Positions 1 to 9,504 of a stretch of DNA of 64,000 nucleotides are shown here, piece by piece. Every line of letters starts with the position of its first letter. The stretch's first letter is position 1. The DNA is from a bacterium (GTDB lineage Bacteria; Planctomycetota; Planctomycetia; Isosphaerales; Isosphaeraceae): the NCBI GenBank assembly GCA_016125085.1, contig WGMM01000019.1, positions 124,001 to 188,000 of the forward strand, read 5' to 3'. The notes under the pieces are model-generated. The model ran no database searches, was not told the DNA's origin, and saw nothing but the letters and a program-made list of their open reading frames with translations. The translations under genes were made by a program, and so were the position numbers.

Positions 1-172
1 GGCAACACCGTGGCACGCTGAGACGCCTTCACGATGCGGAATTCGAAGGATCATTGACCGATCGTGAATGTCCCCGGACAGGCACGATCGAGATCATTTC
101 GACTCCCGGGGGCCATTTCCGTCTTCCATCGATGACGAATCGCAACGATTCGGACGGAAGCCATTTCGAGCA

Positions 173-550
173 TCACCAGTCACCCGTCGAACTCAAGAGA
201 ATCGACGGGCTATCCGTGCATTCTACCAGCCACTGATATCCTTGAGAGCCAGATTCGAACGGTTCGACGAACCCGGCGACGTCTGCCCAGGCATCGGCCG
301 TCAATTCGCATTGGACCGTAAAGGAATCCACGAATCGCACTCCCCGATCCCGCGGGCCGATTCGGAAGAGCAGCCGGACACAACCCTCGACTTCGACGAA
401 AGGAAGATCCTGAACTTCGATACATGCGATTTCACCAGCGGCGAGCCGTTTCAGACATTCGCCGAACGATCTTGCTTCCTCACTGGAAAATCTGCTCAAA
501 CGAACGATAGAGGATCCAGGCGAGTCGCCAGCAAGCAAGTCAAGTTTCAT
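173..550 (-). CDS. Hypothetical protein, 125 aa
   Basis: No family recognised. The protein is soluble-looking, with no signal peptide or membrane segment. The start at 550 is preferred over 589 because this ATG overlaps the TGA of a small upstream ORF (547..726) in an ATGA junction, which suggests translational coupling. The sequence has a mixed, globular composition with one Cys-containing patch in the middle and a Ser/Thr-rich tail. Such short orphan proteins are common in large planctomycete genomes. It could be a stand-alone adaptor or an immunity-type protein, but nothing in the sequence supports a specific role. Confidence 0.55.
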   Translation of the reverse strand: MKLDLLAGDSPGSSIVRLSRFSSEEARSFGECLKRLAAGEIACIEVQDLPFVEVEGCVRLLFRIGPRDRGVRFVDSFTVQCELTADAWADVAGFVEPFESGSQGYQWLVECTDSPSILLSSTGDW

Positions 551-726
551 TCGAAGATTCCAGGTTTTAATGTCACGCCAATTCGACATTTTCCCCTGAT
601 ACGATTCACCGTAATCCGTACATGCCGCTTCTTGCGAGTGTGGCGCAGTGACGCCTGAATCAATTTCTCTTTCAGCGTTTCCGGCACGTCAATCGAACCC
701 AGGACTATACTCCTGTTTACAATCAT
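547..726 (-). CDS. Small basic hypothetical protein, 59 aa
   Basis: A short ORF ending in an ATGA overlap with the 125-residue gene downstream. The product is Lys/Arg-rich in its centre (residues 25-45) and has no membrane segment. The ATG at 726 has no clear Shine-Dalgarno sequence; a TTG at 747 is the alternative start. The coupling is the only argument for it being real. A DNA-binding or antitoxin-like role is possible for a small basic protein upstream of a coupled gene, but this is speculation. Confidence 0.3.
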   Translation of the reverse strand: MIVNRSIVLGSIDVPETLKEKLIQASLRHTRKKRHVRITVNRIRGKCRIGVTLKPGIFE

Positions 727-778
727 AGTGAATGACGAGAGAATCAATGGTCACGAGAACATACGTAATAAGCTAACC

Positions 779-1567
779 TCACGGCACAGGCAGCGCGTCG
801 ATCAGATGCCCGGCGTAATGGGCCACTTTCTCAGCCGCGAGAATGGCCGATTCACGCAGTTTCAAAAGATCCTTCACTGCCGCGGGCCGCTGCCAGAGTG
901 CCCCGATGGTGGCTCCCAGGCGAAACGCACCTGTCGGGCCCGTGATCGTCAGAATTTCGGGCGGCAGTTCGTCACCAGCGGTGTCAGAAACGACCCGAAG
1001 GCCGACCCAGCGCAGGTTCAACGACCGGCAGAGTTCCGCCACGGCATAGCTTTCCATGTCGACGGCCACGGCACCGGTGCGGTCGTGCCACTGCTTCTTC
1101 TCGTCCGGCAAACGCAGGATGTGATCCATCGTGAGCAGTCTGCCGGTGACGATCCCCTGCGGCAGCAGTTCGGGCCGAATCGGCACCGGAATCGGTTCGG
1201 CATCGGGCCGGAGGATTTCGGAGGGCAGCACGACATCGCACGACTTGAGCGCAGGATCAAGCCCGCCGCAAAAGCCGGGATGGACGATCCAGTAAGGCCG
1301 GTGGCCGAAAATCAGGTGTTCGGCGGCTCTTCTGGCCCGGACCATGCCCATTCCGGAATGAATCAGGGCTACGACACGACCGTTATGCTCGCCTTCGAGC
1401 ACCGTCATGCCCTGACTCTTGAATTTGCGGACCTTTTTCAGCCGGTCGACCAGGTCGCCCGTTTCGATCGGCAGAGCCGCCACGATGCCGATATCGGCAC
1501 GATGCGGCGCGGGGGCGATAGACCGGGACCGGCCTTCCGGCGATTCATCGGAAGTCGGCCCGTTCAT
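779..1567 (-). CDS. hpnG: HpnG-like nucleoside phosphorylase (hopanoid synthesis)
   Basis: Purine/uridine phosphorylase-type fold. Visible motifs are DMESYAVAEL near residue 170, which binds the ribose and base, and the acidic VSDTAGD segment about 20 residues later, both typical of the MTAN/PNP superfamily. Directly downstream of hpnH and near squalene-hopene cyclase, the family member expected is HpnG, which removes adenine from adenosylhopane to give ribosylhopane. The first ~24 residues are polar and not part of the fold, so translation could begin later. Last gene of the cluster, 43 bp after hpnH. Assignment combines fold motifs with gene neighbourhood; a generic nucleoside phosphorylase is the alternative. 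Confidence 0.85.
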   Translation of the reverse strand: MNGPTSDESPEGRSRSIAPAPHRADIGIVAALPIETGDLVDRLKKVRKFKSQGMTVLEGEHNGRVVALIHSGMGMVRARRAAEHLIFGHRPYWIVHPGFCGGLDPALKSCDVVLPSEILRPDAEPIPVPIRPELLPQGIVTGRLLTMDHILRLPDEKKQWHDRTGAVAVDMESYAVAELCRSLNLRWVGLRVVSDTAGDELPPEILTITGPTGAFRLGATIGALWQRPAAVKDLLKLRESAILAAEKVAHYAGHLIDALPVP

Positions 1568-1610
1568 CGGCTTCTCACCCCTGCCCGGCCATGCGAACCG
1601 GCGGCGTCGA

Positions 1611-2612
1611 TCAAAGGAAATTCCAGGCGATCATCTTGAACGTGTCGCCGAGCTTGTTGTTCACGCCGACGGCTGCGGCCACCTCATAGCCCACGTGCGA
1701 CATGCAATTTTCGCAGCGGGGGTCCTTGCCGTACCCGAAACTGTCCCAGTCGGTCTTTTCGACCAGGTCGGCGTAGCTCTTGTGGTGAATGTCGGTGATC
1801 AGATAGCAAGGGCCCTTCCAGCCGCCGATGTTGCGCGTCGGGCTGGCCCAGGCGGTGCATTGCATTTCCCGCTTGCCCTGGAGGAATTCCAGGGAAATCG
1901 GCGAGGTATTGAATTTGTATTTCTTGAACATCGCCTCGGCCTGCTTGAATTTCGAGCGGATCATTTCCCGGTTCAGGAAGATCTCTCGCACTTCGACGGC
2001 CGAATATTCGTAGCCGGGGGCGATCATGAAACCGTCGACCCCGATGCCCGTCAGGAAGCCGTAAAGCTGGTCCAGCTCGTTCATGTCGGTCTCGGTGAAG
2101 ACCGTCGTGTTGGTGCACACGAGGAAGCCGTGTTCCTTGGCGCACTTGATGCCGTCGACAGCTTCTTCGAAGACGCCCTCACGCTCCACGGCGATGTCGT
2201 GCGACTTCGCCAGGCCGTCCAGGTGCACGTTCCAGAAGAAACGGTTCGAAGGCTTGAATTCGCCGATCTTCTTGCGGATGAACATGCCGTTGGTGCACAG
2301 GTAGACGACCTTGCCCCGCTCGAGGATCTTGGCCGTCAACTCGCCGATGCCCGGATAGATAAGCGGCTCGCCGCCGCAGATCGAAACGACCGGTGCGCCG
2401 CATTCGTCGACGGCATCCAGGCATTCCTGAATCGAAAGCCGCTGCTTGATGTGGGTGTCGTACTCACGAATCCGCCCGCAGCCGGTGCAGGTCAGGTTGC
2501 ACGCGTGCAGCGGTTCGAGCATCAGCACCATGGGGTACTTCTTCGCCCCCGCGAGCTTCTTGCGGGCCACGTACGATCCGATCCGCATCGACATCGATAG
2601 GGGGAATCTCAT
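1611..2612 (-). CDS. hpnH: Adenosyl-hopene transferase HpnH (radical SAM)
   Basis: Radical SAM enzyme that joins a 5'-deoxyadenosyl group to diploptene, the first step of C35 extended hopanoids. The CNLTCTGC motif (CxxxCxxC) near residue 37 holds the 4Fe-4S cluster, followed by the GGEPL SAM-binding segment. Near the C-terminus an SPASM-like CxxC (RCENC) is visible. The start at 2612 gives 333 residues, the usual family length, and has AGGAAGGA about 12 bases upstream; an extension to 2726 would add a non-conserved tail. It sits between squalene-hopene cyclase and hpnG, which fixes the assignment. Confidence 0.93.
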   Translation of the reverse strand: MRFPLSMSMRIGSYVARKKLAGAKKYPMVLMLEPLHACNLTCTGCGRIREYDTHIKQRLSIQECLDAVDECGAPVVSICGGEPLIYPGIGELTAKILERGKVVYLCTNGMFIRKKIGEFKPSNRFFWNVHLDGLAKSHDIAVEREGVFEEAVDGIKCAKEHGFLVCTNTTVFTETDMNELDQLYGFLTGIGVDGFMIAPGYEYSAVEVREIFLNREMIRSKFKQAEAMFKKYKFNTSPISLEFLQGKREMQCTAWASPTRNIGGWKGPCYLITDIHHKSYADLVEKTDWDSFGYGKDPRCENCMSHVGYEVAAAVGVNNKLGDTFKMIAWNFL

Positions 2613-2744
2613 GTTTCGCCGACATCCTTCCTGTGTGCTCGGTGCTCTTGTCTCGTTCGTTTCGAATCCGGCCCGGCCTGTGGGCCGATTCGCTGCATCT
2701 TCACTCGGGGATCGGTTCCGTTTCAAGCCTCATTCGAAGGCTTT

Positions 2745-4709
2745 TCAGGCGTGCGAAAGCTCCGTCTTGCGGGCTCCCGTCGACTGGGCCGCATGGTCGC
2801 CGCCCGCCACAGCCGCCCTGTAACGGGCCAGAGCCATCAGCGGGAACGACACGCGGTAGTAGTGATATTTCAGGTAGAAGACCTTGGGGAAACCGGTGCC
2901 GGTCCACTCGTCTTCCGTCCAGTCGCCGGCTTCGTTCTGATGGGCCACGAGCCACTCGACGCCGCGTCGCACGGCGGCCGACTTCGTTTCGCCCGCGGCC
3001 AGGAGCCCCAGCACGGCCCAGGCCGTCTGCGAGGCCGTCACCTTGCCCGTTCCCTTCAGCGAAGGATCTTCGTACGTGGCGCAAGTCTCGCCCCAGCCGC
3101 CGCAAGGCTGCTGAACGGCCTGAAGCCATTCCACGGCCTGCCGCACACGTGGGTCGGTCATATCGTAGCCGATCGCCTGCAGCCCCTGCAGGGCCTGCCA
3201 GGTGCCGTAAATATAATTCACGCCCCAGCGGCCGAACCAGCAGCCTTCCGGCTCCTGCGTTTTCCAGAGATACTTGAGAGCCTTCGCGATGGCCGGGTGA
3301 TCCTGCCTGTAGCCGAGCACGCCGAGGATCTCGACGATCCGCAAGGTGATGTCCACGCAGCTCGGGTCGAGCATGGCGTTATGATCGGCGAACGGCACCG
3401 CCGTGAGCACTTCGTTGTCGATGTCGATATCGAACGCAGCCCAGCCGCCATCACGGTTCTGCATGCCGATGAGCCAGGCCACGGCACGCTTCGTGGCCGC
3501 TTCGGTCTCGGCCCGCAGCGATTCGGGCCCGCGCAGCAGGGCCAGCAGCACCATGGCCGTGTCGTCCACATCGGCATTGAACTGATTGGCGTACTGAAAA
3601 TGCCAGCCGGAGGGCTCGACATCGGGCCCGCGCACGGCCCAATCGCCCTTCACGCGGATTTCTTTGTCCAGCAGCCAGCGGCACGACTTTTCCATCGCCT
3701 CGTGATCGCCAGTCAGGCCGCCGTCGGAAACCGCGATGGCGGCAATGGCGGTGTCCCACACCGGCGAAAAACAGGGCTGCACGCGCACCGTGCCGTTTTC
3801 GCGAATCAGCAGTTCGTCGAGCTTGTCGATCGCCCAGCGCTGCAGCGTGCTGTCGTCGGAATAGCCCAGGGCTTTCAGGGCGACGATCGTGTAGACCATC
3901 GGCGGGAAGATCGCGCCCAGGCCGTCGCTGTTCTCCAGATGCTCGAGCATCCAGTGATGGGCCTTCTTCACGGCCCGGCCGCGGATGAAGCCCGGGGCCA
4001 CTTTTTCGTAGACTTTGATCAACCGGTCGGCGGCAAAAAAGAACCGCTTCCAGGTGATGCCTTTCGGGCCCAGGTCGGGCGTCGACTTCACGCCCGGCAC
4101 GAACAGCTCGGCGATTCCTTCAGCCCCCTCCAGCTTGCGGCAGGGCTTGAGTGCCGACATGATCGAAAGCGTCACCACCATGTCGCGTGTCCACGACGAC
4201 ATGGCATAGATCGAAAACGGCAGCTTTTTCGGTAGATAAAGCAGCTCAGGCGGCACGCACGGCGTGTCCGAATACGGAATCTGGCCCAGCAGGGCCAAAT
4301 AAAACCGTGTGAAACTGTTCGACCGCATCGCCCCACCACGGGCCAGGATCAGCTCGCGTGCCTTCGTCATCCGCGGGTCATCAGTCGAAAGGCCCGCCAG
4401 CTTCAGGGCATAATAGGCCTTCACCGTCGCCGACAGATCCGAAGGCCCGCCCGGATGGATCGCCCAGCCACCTTCGGCATTTTGCTTCGAAAGCATATAT
4501 TTGCCGGCTTCGAAGCAGTCGCGGCTCTTGTGACGGCCCAGATAAGCCATCAGCAGAACATATTCGGACTCGAGAATCGTGTCGCCTTCCAGCTCGGCAC
4601 ACCAGTGCCCGTCTGACTTCTGCTCGCCCTGGAGCCAGCCGACGGCCCGCTCCAGATTCGCTTCCGTCACGCTGGCGACACCCGATTCCGCTCCGTCCGA
4701 TTGAGCCAT
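2745..4709 (-). CDS. shc: Squalene-hopene cyclase
   Basis: Class II triterpene cyclase that folds squalene into hopene at the membrane. The DVDDTAM catalytic motif (residues ~380-383, Asp acid) and several QW repeats are visible, for example QNRDGGWAAFD, GCWFGRWGVNYIYGTW and CGGWGET. At 654 residues it matches the family length of about 630-680. Three starts are possible; ATG 4709 has GGAG six bases upstream, ATG 4733 is the nearest alternative and 4835 adds an unrelated leader. Heads the hopanoid part of the operon, followed by hpnH and hpnG. Also called hpnF. Squalene-forming genes (hpnCDE) are not in the window. Confidence 0.95.
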   Translation of the reverse strand: MAQSDGAESGVASVTEANLERAVGWLQGEQKSDGHWCAELEGDTILESEYVLLMAYLGRHKSRDCFEAGKYMLSKQNAEGGWAIHPGGPSDLSATVKAYYALKLAGLSTDDPRMTKARELILARGGAMRSNSFTRFYLALLGQIPYSDTPCVPPELLYLPKKLPFSIYAMSSWTRDMVVTLSIMSALKPCRKLEGAEGIAELFVPGVKSTPDLGPKGITWKRFFFAADRLIKVYEKVAPGFIRGRAVKKAHHWMLEHLENSDGLGAIFPPMVYTIVALKALGYSDDSTLQRWAIDKLDELLIRENGTVRVQPCFSPVWDTAIAAIAVSDGGLTGDHEAMEKSCRWLLDKEIRVKGDWAVRGPDVEPSGWHFQYANQFNADVDDTAMVLLALLRGPESLRAETEAATKRAVAWLIGMQNRDGGWAAFDIDIDNEVLTAVPFADHNAMLDPSCVDITLRIVEILGVLGYRQDHPAIAKALKYLWKTQEPEGCWFGRWGVNYIYGTWQALQGLQAIGYDMTDPRVRQAVEWLQAVQQPCGGWGETCATYEDPSLKGTGKVTASQTAWAVLGLLAAGETKSAAVRRGVEWLVAHQNEAGDWTEDEWTGTGFPKVFYLKYHYYRVSFPLMALARYRAAVAGGDHAAQSTGARKTELSHA

Positions 4710-4963
4710 GAGCCGCTCCGAATTCATGGGCATTTCGATCGTTCCGATCCGTTCCGCAAGGTTCCGTCCGATACCGAACTTCGTTCCTGTCCCGTTTCGC
4801 CAGAATCCCTCGGCACGGAAGTTCCACGCTTGCACGGCGCCAGCTCGGCCTGAACGGTTTTTATCAATTCGTACCTTTCTTCACAACCCCGATGCACCCC
4901 GCGCAAGCCATTTTCTTGTGGCAATTTCCACCGATTCGGCAAACTTCGCGGGTCAGAAAGACT

Positions 4964-6475
4964 TTATTGCACATCGGTCGGTTCGATCGCAAGCCGGTTG
5001 AACACCCGCACCACCGAAAGGAAGGTCTCGTACGGGGCCACGGTCGAGAGGCTCGACTCGCCCAGCTTGATGTGCGTCGCATCCACTTCCGTCTGCCGGA
5101 AAGTCGCGTCCACTGCCACCCAGCGGCGGTTCACGTAAACCTCGTTCCACATGTGGAACCCGAACCCGCCCAGGCTGTCGACATACACCAGCCCCACCAC
5201 CGTCTTCGCCGGAATGCCCGCCGCGCGGCACAAGGCCGCCAGCAGCACGCTGTGCTCCGTGCAGTCGCCCGACAGGCTGCGCACGACCGTCGACGCCGGT
5301 GCGAACGCCACGGCGAAGTTCTTGCGCCGAATGTTACGCGACACCCAGTTGTTCAGCGCCACCACTTTCAGCCAGTCGCCGGCGACGCCCCGCGTGGCCG
5401 TCGTGGCAACGTCCTGAATCCGCTCGTCGTCCGAATTCACCAGCGGCGATGCGGCCAGGTATTCCTCAGCCACCGTCTCCGGCCCCTCGGGCCCGGACAT
5501 CCGGTCCTGGGTCGTCACCTCAAGCGTGCCCGATTTGCCGTCCTCGGCCAGCGTCGTCTTCTGCCGGATGTCGTCGGGTATCAGGCCCTTCAGATCCAGG
5601 TCGGTCGTCTTCAGGGTGTATTTCCCCTGCCGGACTGTCTCGCTGGCGTTGATCCGGCTGGCCGTCTTGATGATCGAACTGGCCAGCAGGTCCAGCCGCT
5701 CGTTGCCCACGGGGGCCTCGGCACTTTCCTTCGTGGTGCGATAGGTCGTATAACCGCCGAACGCGTCGGTGAACGTCTTGAGGATCTGGCCCCCTTCGTC
5801 CACCCAGTAGGTCGTGTCCAGCTCCGGGATATGCGAGCCTTCCGTCGTCGTCACCTTCGAATCGACCCGCAGCAGGTCGCGCTTCACGCCGCCGCCCAGC
5901 TCGATCGGCTCCGACTTGCGGGCCATCAGCTTGATCGTGATGATCTTGTTCAGGTCCGGTACGTAACTCTTCAGCTCGCGTTCTTCACCCTCGGCAATTT
6001 TCTTGCGGGCCAGGCTCTGTTCCACGGCGTACGGCCCACGCACGTCCTTGCCCCACGGCACCGTGGCGTTGCGGTTCTGGCCGTTGCCTTCCATCGTCAG
6101 CAGCAGTTCGCCCGATTCCTGCACGTCGCCGAAAGTGCGGATCTCGCCGCCGCCGCTGTTGGTGCGCGTATCCAGCCGCAGCACTTCGCCTTCCGCCGTC
6201 TCGATCGTGCCGAACCGCTGGCGCATCGTGACGGTGTCATTGAGCCGCTTGAAGCTCAGGTTCGTCGTCACCTCCACGCGGAAGTACTTCTTGCCCTTCT
6301 CCTCCAGCGGAGTCACCTTCGTGTGCACCGCCCCCACTCGCTTGCCGGAGATGAAGATCGCGTCCCACGATTCCAGCGACTGAGCCGCCTCCTGGGCGAA
6401 TGCCCCCAGGACGGTCACGAACGACGTAATCAGGCACGGTAACCAGCGGCGATTCCAGAGTCTTCCGGGGGTCAT
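4964..6475 (-). CDS. Secreted transglutaminase-like protein
   Basis: Predicted 503-residue exported protein with an N-terminal signal peptide (RRW, then a hydrophobic stretch ending AFAQEA). The C-terminal ~110 residues carry the transglutaminase-like (papain fold) triad: Cys ~405 in GDCTEHS, His ~441 in GFHMWNEVY and Asp ~456 in AVDATF. The ~300-residue N-terminal part is beta-rich and of unknown function. Such proteins are usually cysteine peptidases or amidases, not true cross-linkers. The start at 6475 has AAGG nine bases upstream; 6484 and 6493 are alternatives. It lies 250 bp upstream of squalene-hopene cyclase on the same strand and may share its transcript. Confidence 0.85.
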   Translation of the reverse strand: MTPGRLWNRRWLPCLITSFVTVLGAFAQEAAQSLESWDAIFISGKRVGAVHTKVTPLEEKGKKYFRVEVTTNLSFKRLNDTVTMRQRFGTIETAEGEVLRLDTRTNSGGGEIRTFGDVQESGELLLTMEGNGQNRNATVPWGKDVRGPYAVEQSLARKKIAEGEERELKSYVPDLNKIITIKLMARKSEPIELGGGVKRDLLRVDSKVTTTEGSHIPELDTTYWVDEGGQILKTFTDAFGGYTTYRTTKESAEAPVGNERLDLLASSIIKTASRINASETVRQGKYTLKTTDLDLKGLIPDDIRQKTTLAEDGKSGTLEVTTQDRMSGPEGPETVAEEYLAASPLVNSDDERIQDVATTATRGVAGDWLKVVALNNWVSRNIRRKNFAVAFAPASTVVRSLSGDCTEHSVLLAALCRAAGIPAKTVVGLVYVDSLGGFGFHMWNEVYVNRRWVAVDATFRQTEVDATHIKLGESSLSTVAPYETFLSVVRVFNRLAIEPTDVQ

Positions 6476-6822
6476 GCGCTTCATCCTTGACATATCTGTG
6501 CGATGCGCGTTCCGACGATTCATCCCCTTACTATGCCCGAACATGCCCGATCGCTCAATCCGGATGTGCCGATTTTGCCGATTGTGACCCGCCATTGAGA
6601 TGCATCGACACCTTCCGATCCGACATCACGACTTTCGCCGGGTTCCGAAATCGCCTCGTCGTCAACTTTTTACCATGCTTCGCGGGTATCCGGACTTGTC
6701 CGTTCGTTGGAATCGGCATAATATGTAGAAACCGTGAAGAAACGAATAGAAATTGATGAAGGCTGCGTGCGATCGGTCATTTGCACATCCGCGCAGTCTT
6801 CGCATTTCGAAGGAGGGTCGTC
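6476..6822. other. Divergent intergenic region
   Basis: A 347-base spacer between the transglutaminase-like gene (minus) and a secreted protein gene (plus). It must hold both promoters. A weak candidate for the plus-strand gene is TTGTCC at 6696 with TAATAT 17 bases downstream. No repeat or RNA gene is seen. Confidence 0.4.
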
Positions 6823-7890
6823 ATGTCGAACGGAATCCGACTGCCCCTGCTGGCGATCGCCGTCGTAGTTTTAGCCAGCCTGGCGCCGAACGCTCAAGCA
6901 GACGTTCGGGCCGACCTCCTTCGACAGTTGAAACCGGATCACGACCGGCTCAGGGCCGCCGCGCGTGAGGTGCTCATCCGTGGCGAATTCCGCAACGTCG
7001 TCGCACGATCGGCCTACGAATTCCGCACCCTGGCTGCCACGAACGGCGAACGGGTCGTCCACAGGCAAATCGATCCGAACTCCGAATCGGGCTTCACAGG
7101 TGCCTCTGTCGCGATTTTGCGAACGTCAGGTGCGACTCTGCTGACTTCGAACTCCGATGGGTCCGAGCCGACAGGCCACCGCATTCGCCCCGATGGCATG
7201 GGTTCGTACGATCGCATTCTCTCCGGCACGCGTCACGAACGGCTCGCGGCCGATGCCTGCTGGTCCGTCCACGGCATCGACGTCGTGACGCTCCTGGAAG
7301 ACCCGCGGATCGAAATTCGCGATTTGGAACGGATCGAAGAGAACGGCGTTTCCATCGTCCGGGTTCGCTTCGACGCCGGCTCGGCCACGCACCATTTCGA
7401 CCGGGGCGAGTTGCATTTCCGGCCCGACATGATGTGGTCGCTCACCCGCGTCGTTCTCGACTTCCCCTTCAACCCGGTCACCGGCCCCGAACATTTCGAA
7501 TCCTGGTCGATTCGTCCAAGGCTCTGGCCCGATGGCACCGTCTTTCCGGCCGAAGTCGAGAAATCGGTCGAATTCCTCAACCGGCACGATCAGGAACGCA
7601 CGCACGTGTCGTTCCTCGAACGATCGGCCGAATTCGATCGAACCCGGCTTTTCGAAATCGATCACTGGACGCAGATTCTGGCCGTAGCCGCCCCTGCCCC
7701 GATCGAAAGCGGCACGGAGGACGACATCTCGCCCCTCCCCTCGCCGGTTCTGGTGCGCCTCGAGAAATCCCGAGCCCCTTCGCCCATGGCGGCCCAGGTC
7801 ATGAAGTTCGCATCGCCGGCCAGTGGCATGATCACGGTTCTGCTTGCGGCGTCGCTATTCGACCGCTTGCGCCGGAGAGCACGTTTGTGA
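6823..7890 (+). CDS. Secreted or membrane-anchored protein of unknown function
   Basis: 355 residues beginning with a clear signal peptide (LPLLAIAVVVLASLAPNAQA). The start at 6823 has a strong GAAGGAGGG Shine-Dalgarno sequence. The C-terminus has a short hydrophobic stretch followed by RLRRRARL, the layout of a C-terminal membrane anchor. The body is beta-rich and similar in feel to the outer-membrane lipoprotein-sorting type proteins of planctomycetes, but no motif is certain. Stands alone, transcribed away from the hopanoid cluster. Confidence 0.75.
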   Translation: MSNGIRLPLLAIAVVVLASLAPNAQADVRADLLRQLKPDHDRLRAAAREVLIRGEFRNVVARSAYEFRTLAATNGERVVHRQIDPNSESGFTGASVAILRTSGATLLTSNSDGSEPTGHRIRPDGMGSYDRILSGTRHERLAADACWSVHGIDVVTLLEDPRIEIRDLERIEENGVSIVRVRFDAGSATHHFDRGELHFRPDMMWSLTRVVLDFPFNPVTGPEHFESWSIRPRLWPDGTVFPAEVEKSVEFLNRHDQERTHVSFLERSAEFDRTRLFEIDHWTQILAVAAPAPIESGTEDDISPLPSPVLVRLEKSRAPSPMAAQVMKFASPASGMITVLLAASLFDRLRRRARL

Positions 7891-8105
7891 AGACCGAACG
7901 GTCCGATCGGATTGTTGCAGATTCCGTTCGATTCGACGACGATTCCGATTCTTTTCGAGCTTTTGGAGCTTGAGTTCAGGGCTCATCAACTGAAGCGAGA
8001 ATTCAAGCGAACTGCAATCCTCGTTGAGCCGACGCCCTTTCGGCGTTTGGGAAGCAGAGAACTACAGTAATCGTGTCGCACCGATCGGCGAATATTGAAA
8101 CCGCC

Positions 8106-8399
8106 TCAGGATGACCCCGATTTCCGCCGTGCCGCTTCAGATGCGGCCCGCAATTTCTCCGTCAATGCATTCAGTTGCATTTCGTCGGGATTTTCGATCG
8201 CCGCACGCCAGGCGTCCCACACCGGCTTGCCTTCGCCGGAAAGTTCGCTGAAACGCCCCAGGTTGAAACCGAGCTGCAACCACCAGCGGCGGTCCTCCGG
8301 CCAGTTTTCGAAATCGGTCAGCGGCCCGCCCAGAATTTCCGTCACCTTTTCGGCCACGTGGGCGAAGTGTTTCGAAAGGTCTTCGTCGGAATTCGCCAT
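8106..8399 (-). CDS. Small hypothetical protein following holA
   Basis: 97 residues, acidic N-terminus and helical, charged C-terminus, with no membrane segment. The ATG at 8399 lies 8 bases after the holA stop and has GAGAGAA upstream, so the two are co-transcribed. A longer frame starting at 8480 would overlap holA and is not preferred. The Trp-rich middle (WPEDRRWWLQLGFNLGRFSEL) is distinctive but not recognised. Confidence 0.7.
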   Translation of the reverse strand: MANSDEDLSKHFAHVAEKVTEILGGPLTDFENWPEDRRWWLQLGFNLGRFSELSGEGKPVWDAWRAAIENPDEMQLNALTEKLRAASEAARRKSGSS

Positions 8400-8407
8400 G
8401 ATTTCTC

Positions 8408-9433
8408 TCAATCTTTTCGCGGCTGGGCCAGGCGGATAATCAGCCGTTCCATGATCGCCCGTGGCGGCAGTTCGGACCATCCCTTCATTCCCAGGTCCGC
8501 CTCTACCATCATCGCCGGCAGGGCCATCACGCGGGTGAAGCCCAGGTGTTTGTGCTGGGCCAGGGCGTCGTCGATCCCGGCCGGAAACACGCCGGCCTGC
8601 TTCATGGCCTCACGGTCCGGCACACGCTGCTGCCGCAACCACCCGGCATGATGCAACTTGCGCAAATGCGACGATAGTGCCGCCAGCAGCATGATCGGAT
8701 GCTCGCCGGCTGTCAAAAGCGAGTCGAGGTCGTCGAGGGCCCGCCGAGCGTCGCCTTTCGTCGCCCGTTCGATCAGCCGCCAGACCGATTCCGCCTGCCC
8801 TGCGTGCACATATCGGGCCACGTCATCGCGCGTGATGCGGCTGGCGGTGCCGTCGTGCGTGGCCACGGCGAGTTTTTCCAGTTCCTGATCGAGCACACCG
8901 GCATCGGGGCCGACCATGTCGACCAGCAGCACGGCCGCGTCGCGGTCGATTCTGGCCTGGTGGGCCGCCGCCCGGTCCGCCACCCAGGCGGTCGCTTCCG
9001 CCGGTTTGGGCGTTTTGGCGTCGACGACCGCCCCGGCCCCGCCGGATTTGTCCAGCACCTTGAACAGCCGCGTGTTCGAAGGCATCTGCTTCACAGCCAG
9101 CACCAGCACGCCGCCCGAGGCCGGTTTGTCGGCATAAGCCTCAAGCTTTTCCCGGTTTTTGGTGACGAAGCCATCGGCCGGATCGAGCACTACCAGCCGC
9201 TTCGGGGCGAAGAACGATGGCGTGCGAAGCTCGTCCAGCACGTCGCTCAAAACCACGGAGTCGCCCGACTTGCGTGTCAGCCCGATCGCATCGGCCTCGT
9301 CCGGAAAGACTAGCCGCTCGATCTTCGTGATCGTTTCGGCACGCAGGTAAAGGTCATCGCCCACGACGGCGTAAACCGCTCGATCCGGCAGTTTTTCAGG
9401 GCTTTTCAGAACGTCCAGGGCTGCGATGGGCAC
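8408..9433 (-). CDS. holA: DNA polymerase III subunit delta
   Basis: Clamp-loader delta subunit that opens the beta clamp. 341 residues, the usual length. The N-terminal AAA-like part (VVGDDLYLRAETITKIE; then FFAPKRLVVLDPADGF) and the helical collar at the C-terminus (AESVWRLIERATKGDARRALDDLDSLLTAGEHPIMLLAALSSHLRKL is the region, residues ~215-260) match the family pattern. No Walker A, as expected for delta. The start codon is GTG at 9433 without a clear Shine-Dalgarno sequence. Confidence 0.93.
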   Translation of the reverse strand: MPIAALDVLKSPEKLPDRAVYAVVGDDLYLRAETITKIERLVFPDEADAIGLTRKSGDSVVLSDVLDELRTPSFFAPKRLVVLDPADGFVTKNREKLEAYADKPASGGVLVLAVKQMPSNTRLFKVLDKSGGAGAVVDAKTPKPAEATAWVADRAAAHQARIDRDAAVLLVDMVGPDAGVLDQELEKLAVATHDGTASRITRDDVARYVHAGQAESVWRLIERATKGDARRALDDLDSLLTAGEHPIMLLAALSSHLRKLHHAGWLRQQRVPDREAMKQAGVFPAGIDDALAQHKHLGFTRVMALPAMMVEADLGMKGWSELPPRAIMERLIIRLAQPRKD

Positions 9434-9504
9434 GATTTCGGCTCGTGGCGGTGTCGGGGCTATGATGCGTTACCGTTCGACCCGAATTGTACCACCCCCG
9501 GCAC

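Noticed and set aside
4892-6442. 516-codon plus-strand ORF
   Set aside because: Antisense shadow of the transglutaminase-like gene.
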